This document shows positions 60,816 to 64,000 of a stretch of 64,000 nt of DNA, piece by piece. The notes beneath the pieces are model-generated. The model was given only the letters and a program-made list of their open reading frames with translations, had not been told where the DNA came from and made no database searches. Numbering within the stretch: the first letter of the stretch is position 1; every line of letters begins with the position of its first letter. A program made the translations under genes and the position numbers. The DNA is from Streptomyces asoensis (GTDB lineage Bacteria > Actinomycetota > Actinomycetes > Streptomycetales > Streptomycetaceae): NCBI RefSeq assembly GCF_016860545.1, contig NZ_BNEB01000005.1:1-64000 (forward strand). Direction: 5' to 3'.

Positions 60816-61744
60816 TCGCGGACGGCGTCGGCGTACAGCGCCACGATGAGTTCCTGCACCTCCAGGGCCTGGGCCGGAGCCACCGTACGGCCCTGGGCCC
60901 GCCCCGCCACCGTGTCGAGGAATCCGCGGATCGCCGCCAGCTCGGGCCGGCGGTCCTCGGCGGTGACCGTGCCTGCGGCGCTGCGCACCTCGCCGCGCCG
61001 CAGGTCCAGGACGGTGCTCTCGCCGTTCTCGGCGGTGGCCTCCAGGGTGAGTCCCATGACCCGGCTGCGGCGGTCGATGCGCAGCGTCCCGTGACCTGCC
61101 GGGAACTCCAGATCGGCCACGACGCGCTCCTCCACCCCTGCCGCATCGACCCGGCAGGCGACCGGGCGGGGCCGCCCGAAGGCGGTGATCAGCAGGTCCA
61201 GGGCGTGGGCGCCGAGGTCGACCAGTGCCCCGCCGCCGGCCCGGGCCGCGTCGCCGTACCAGTTCGTCACCGGCCGCCACAGCCGCTGGCCGGCCGTGGT
61301 GAAGGTCAGGGTGATCTCGCACGGGCCCTCGGGCAGCGCCTTGAGGAAGGCCGGCACCAGCTCGTGGAAACGGTAGGGCAGGTTGACCGCGAGCCGGTCG
61401 GCGCCGGCCGCACGGGCCAGCCGGCGCGCCTCGGCCACATCGGCGGCCAGCGGCTTCTCGCACAGGACGTGCGCCCCGGCCTCCAGTGCCGCGAGCACCG
61501 GCTCGGTGTGGGCGTCGTTGGGGGTGCACACCGCCACCACGTCGGGCCTGCCGACCTCGAGGAACTCCTCCAGGCTGGTGGTGACCAGGACGCCTTCCGC
61601 CGCCGCGCCGAGGACGGAGCGGGCGCTGTCGGCGTCGGTGTCGCAAGCGGCGACGAGGGTGTAGTCCTCGTGGTTGGTGACGACGGGCAGGTGGTAGCGC
61701 TGGAAGACGCGACCGCACCCGACCACTCCGTAGCGCAGGGTCAT
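60797..61744 (-). CDS. Gfo/Idh/MocA oxidoreductase (second copy)
   Basis: 315 residues. Rossmann start YGVVGCGRVFQRYHLPVV, EKP in AHVLCEKPLAADVA, and active-site GGGALVDLGAHALDLLITAFG. Only distantly similar to the RifL-like enzyme at 51180. ATG 61744 overlaps the B12-radical-SAM stop, so the two are co-translated. Acts presumably on a sugar or cyclitol; whether it serves the aminosugar branch with the second aminotransferase is open. Confidence 0.83.
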   Translation of the reverse strand: MTLRYGVVGCGRVFQRYHLPVVTNHEDYTLVAACDTDADSARSVLGAAAEGVLVTTSLEEFLEVGRPDVVAVCTPNDAHTEPVLAALEAGAHVLCEKPLAADVAEARRLARAAGADRLAVNLPYRFHELVPAFLKALPEGPCEITLTFTTAGQRLWRPVTNWYGDAARAGGGALVDLGAHALDLLITAFGRPRPVACRVDAAGVEERVVADLEFPAGHGTLRIDRRSRVMGLTLEATAENGESTVLDLRRGEVRSAAGTVTAEDRRPELAAIRGFLDTVAGRAQGRTVAPAQALEVQELIVALYADAVRDQELTL

Positions 61745-63483
61745 CGGCCCGCTCCCGCCGCGACGAGGGCCTCGGCGCCGCAGATGCGCTCCACCCGCTC
61801 GCCGAACGCCTCGAAGGACTCGCCGAGGTGCTCGGCGTCGTAGTCGGCCACGAGGTCCCGCAGGTCGGCGGTGAGCCGGGTGGCGAGGTCGGGCGGGTCG
61901 GTCTCGGCGAGGACGAGTCCGTAGTTCATGAAGGCGAGGAAAAGCTCCGGCAGCCCGTTGCGCCAGGCCCGCAGGCGGCTGAGGAAGGCGCGCGGATTGT
62001 GTTCCGTGCCCCGTAGCCGGCGGGCGCCCAGGGCGATCTTCTGGGCGATGAACGGCAGGACGTTCTCCTTGCGGTCGCTGATCTCCTCGCCGACCTCGCT
62101 CCACGCGCTCCACAGCGCCTCGACCCGGGGGTCCGGCACCCGGTAGTCGCGGCGGGCGGTGCGCAGGATCTCGTAGGCGTCGCCCTCCAGGCCCTCGATG
62201 TCGGCCAGCGGCAGCGGGTCCTCGATCTTGTCGTACATCTCGGTGCCGCGCAGTGCGATGGCCCGGTTGATCAGGAAGAACGGATTGTCCGCCTCGTGGA
62301 TGCGGGCGGCCACGATGAACTCGAGGTTCTCCCAGAGTTCGTCGATGGTGGTCTTCGGCTCGATCATGATCCAGCCCGGGTCGAGGCCGAGGCCCTTGCG
62401 CTTGAACATGCGGGCCGCGTCCAGGTTGTAGGCGACCGTGGTGCCCTTCTTGAACCGCCGCAGCATGCCGGGAGACCCGGACTCGATGCCCAGCAGCGCG
62501 GACGACAGGCCCGCCCTGTGCAGCAGGTCGAGAGCCTCGTGGTCGATCAGCCCGGAGTCGACCCGGAACTCGCAGTGGAACTGGAACTTCAGACCGCGGC
62601 TGAGGACGGTCTCGGCGAACTCGACGGCGTGCGCGAAGCCGTCGCCGAACGCCCCTCCGAAGTTGTCGTCGTTGAACCAGATGAAACGGGTCCCGAACTC
62701 CCTTTGCAGGTACTCGATCTCGTCGACGACATCGCCCGGCGGCCGCATCCGCCAGAAGCCGTCCACCACTCCGGGCTGGCGGGGCGCGTAGCAGAAGGTG
62801 CACTTGGCGTGGCATCCCCGGCTGGTGAACGTGGAGGCCACGGGCGTCGCGATGCCGGCGGCCCGGTGGTACTCCAGCACGTCACGGGCGGGCCAGACGA
62901 GGTTGCCGAGGTCCGGCAGCACGGGCATGCCACTGCTGCGCACCCGGTCGCCGTCGCGGTAGAACAGCCCGGGTGTCTCCCGCCAGTCGGTCCCGGCGGT
63001 CAGCCGGTCCATGATCCCGACGACGGTCAGCTCGCCCTCGCCGAACGTGACGCAGTCGGCCTCCGGTACCTGCTCGGCGATGAGTTTCGCGTTGTAGGTG
63101 CAGAAGGCGCCGCCGATGGCGATGAAGACGTCGGGGTCGGCGGTCCGCGCGCACCGGATGAGCCGGATGGCGTCGATGATGTGCAGGTCGTACATGATGC
63201 TGATGCCGACGAAGCGGGGGCGCTCACGGCGGATGAGCTCGATGATGGCCTCGTCGCTGGGCGTACGGCCGTGCAGGTTCAGCGAGGTGACGGAGTGTCC
63301 GGCGTTGCGCAGATATCCGGTGATGCAGGCCAGTCCGAGGTTTTCCCGGACCTTCTCGTAGAAGATTCTCAGTGCCGGATCGAGTCGGACGTACTCCTCG
63401 TCGGTGACGGTCACGTTCTGGTTGTTCAGGCTGAGCGCCCCCGTGGCTATCTCACGCGGGGTCAACAGCACGACGTCCGACAT
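61741..63483 (-). CDS. cobalamin-binding-type radical SAM enzyme
   Basis: 580 residues. N-terminal B12-binding-type Rossmann domain (about 50-160: ACITGYLRNAGHSVTSLNLHG; FVGISIMYDLHIIDAIRLIR; AIGGAFCTYN). Radical SAM core from about 215: SRGCHAKCTFCYAP (CxxxCxxC), FIWFNDDNFGG, LLGIESGSPGMLRRFKKGTT. A long C-terminal tail (DUF4070-like position) follows. Class B radical SAM enzymes methylate unactivated carbons or rearrange skeletons. The N-terminal domain lacks a clear DxHxxG, so base-off cobalamin binding is uncertain. Co-translated with the oxidoreductase. Confidence 0.85.
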   Translation of the reverse strand: MSDVVLLTPREIATGALSLNNQNVTVTDEEYVRLDPALRIFYEKVRENLGLACITGYLRNAGHSVTSLNLHGRTPSDEAIIELIRRERPRFVGISIMYDLHIIDAIRLIRCARTADPDVFIAIGGAFCTYNAKLIAEQVPEADCVTFGEGELTVVGIMDRLTAGTDWRETPGLFYRDGDRVRSSGMPVLPDLGNLVWPARDVLEYHRAAGIATPVASTFTSRGCHAKCTFCYAPRQPGVVDGFWRMRPPGDVVDEIEYLQREFGTRFIWFNDDNFGGAFGDGFAHAVEFAETVLSRGLKFQFHCEFRVDSGLIDHEALDLLHRAGLSSALLGIESGSPGMLRRFKKGTTVAYNLDAARMFKRKGLGLDPGWIMIEPKTTIDELWENLEFIVAARIHEADNPFFLINRAIALRGTEMYDKIEDPLPLADIEGLEGDAYEILRTARRDYRVPDPRVEALWSAWSEVGEEISDRKENVLPFIAQKIALGARRLRGTEHNPRAFLSRLRAWRNGLPELFLAFMNYGLVLAETDPPDLATRLTADLRDLVADYDAEHLGESFEAFGERVERICGAEALVAAGAGR

Positions 63484-63539
63484 CTGACCCTAACCCTTCC
63501 CCGTGGTCCTTAAACGAACTCGATGTAAAACAAATGTAG

Positions 63540-64000
63540 TTATTTCCACGCCTGAAGCATCGCGGACGTGTCGTGCCGTTCGAGTGTCACTCGGGTGGTT
63601 CCCGTCACCGACACCGACGCGGGATGCGTCGTGTCAACCACCGTATCTGCCATACGCACTTCGTGACGGGAATCCATCTCTTCGGGCCAACTCAGAACAG
63701 CCGGCGGCAACGCGGGATCCGACACCTGGAGTCCACGCAGCGGAACGCGCAAGCCGACGCCGATCGCTTTCAGGACGGACTCCTTGCGCGTCCAGTAACG
63801 CAGAAAGGCAGCCGGCCGTTCGTCCTCGGGACGGGCGCGCAGCGCGGTCAGTTCCGCGTCGGCGAGGACGCGAGGGGCGACCTTCTCCACATCGGTGCCG
63901 CCGCCGTCCTCGACGTCGAGCCCGACGTCCGCGCCACGGGTGACCGCGAGCCCGATCACGTCCCCGCTGTGCGAGACGGAGAAGCGCACGTCCGCGTGGA
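63540..64000 (-). CDS. 4'-phosphopantetheinyl transferase, Sfp type (5' end beyond window)
   Basis: About 153 visible codons, open at the right edge. Typical motifs: FSVSHSGDVIGLAV, VGLDVED (Mg-binding Asp-x-Glu) and FLRYWTRKESVLKAIGVGL (WxxKEA-type). It converts the apo carriers of the cluster (NRPS PCP, free PCP 41487, free ACP 56016) to holo form. It lies 56 bp downstream of the start of the B12-radical-SAM gene but is a separate transcript end; the cluster thus continues past 64 kb. Confidence 0.88.
   Translation of the reverse strand, partial: HADVRFSVSHSGDVIGLAVTRGADVGLDVEDGGGTDVEKVAPRVLADAELTALRARPEDERPAAFLRYWTRKESVLKAIGVGLRVPLRGLQVSDPALPPAVLSWPEEMDSRHEVRMADTVVDTTHPASVSVTGTTRVTLERHDTSAMLQAWK

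Noticed and set aside
33390..64000. Identification as a mitomycin cluster
   Set aside because: Shared early logic only; NRPS, four C proteins and the FkbM gene do not fit what I recall of that cluster, and no LmbE-type deacetylase gene was seen in the window.

Overview
High-GC DNA (GC-rich third codon positions, GTG starts, many ATGA/GTGA stop-start overlaps, a mycothiol-dependent enzyme family, TTA codons confined to secondary-metabolite genes) that reads as a Streptomyces or close actinomycete chromosome. No rRNA, tRNA or CRISPR array was seen.

Left part (1-33.3 kb), accessory and housekeeping genes: the end of a secreted alpha/beta hydrolase; a broken class C beta-lactamase-like gene; a secreted beta-propeller/Ig protein; a cis-prenyltransferase translationally coupled to an MpaB-type oxygenase carrying a C-terminal EF-hand pair; a VWA protein; acyl-CoA dehydrogenase with a PadR regulator and palindromic operator; a mycothiol-dependent isomerase-family protein; an SCO6745-like protein; two NarL-type two-component systems, each beside an ABC exporter; GNAT; a cytochrome P450; a small immunity-like patch (SCO4402-like, IS5 transposase scar, SUKH-3); two mirror-image HxlR/oxidoreductase pairs; a PEP-mutase/isocitrate-lyase-like gene; and a secreted RHS/YD protein with a hydrophobic C-terminus followed by a strong hairpin and two tiny membrane-protein genes. 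An ECF41-type sigma factor marks the edge.

Right part (33.4-64 kb and beyond the right edge), a biosynthetic gene cluster. A tightly coupled minus-strand operon from 59.4 down to about 43.5 kb carries most of the 3-amino-5-hydroxybenzoate (AHBA) pathway: RifG-, RifI-, RifK-, RifL-, RifM-, RifJ- and RifN-like enzymes (RifH is not in the window). With them are an AMP ligase fused to a methyltransferase-like domain, a stand-alone ACP, a GT2 glycosyltransferase, an O-carbamoyltransferase, an FkbM methyltransferase, a Rieske oxygenase, a second DegT aminotransferase, two radical-SAM enzymes (one B12-binding type), a second Gfo/Idh oxidoreductase and a phosphopantetheinyl transferase. No polyketide synthase is present. 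Ligase + ACP + glycosyltransferase + AHBA recalls the first steps of mitomycin assembly rather than an ansamycin.

The unusual part is 33.4-45 kb: an A-PCP-C NRPS, a free PCP and four free-standing condensation-domain proteins, three of the five C domains lacking a canonical HHxxxD motif, arranged around a 24-codon gene with a strong ribosome-binding site and a 12-bp inverted repeat just after its stop, the usual layout of a ribosomal precursor peptide. I infer an undescribed AHBA-glycoside/peptide pathway. Two TTA codons (NRPS codon 89, C-protein codon 90) suggest bldA control of the left arm.
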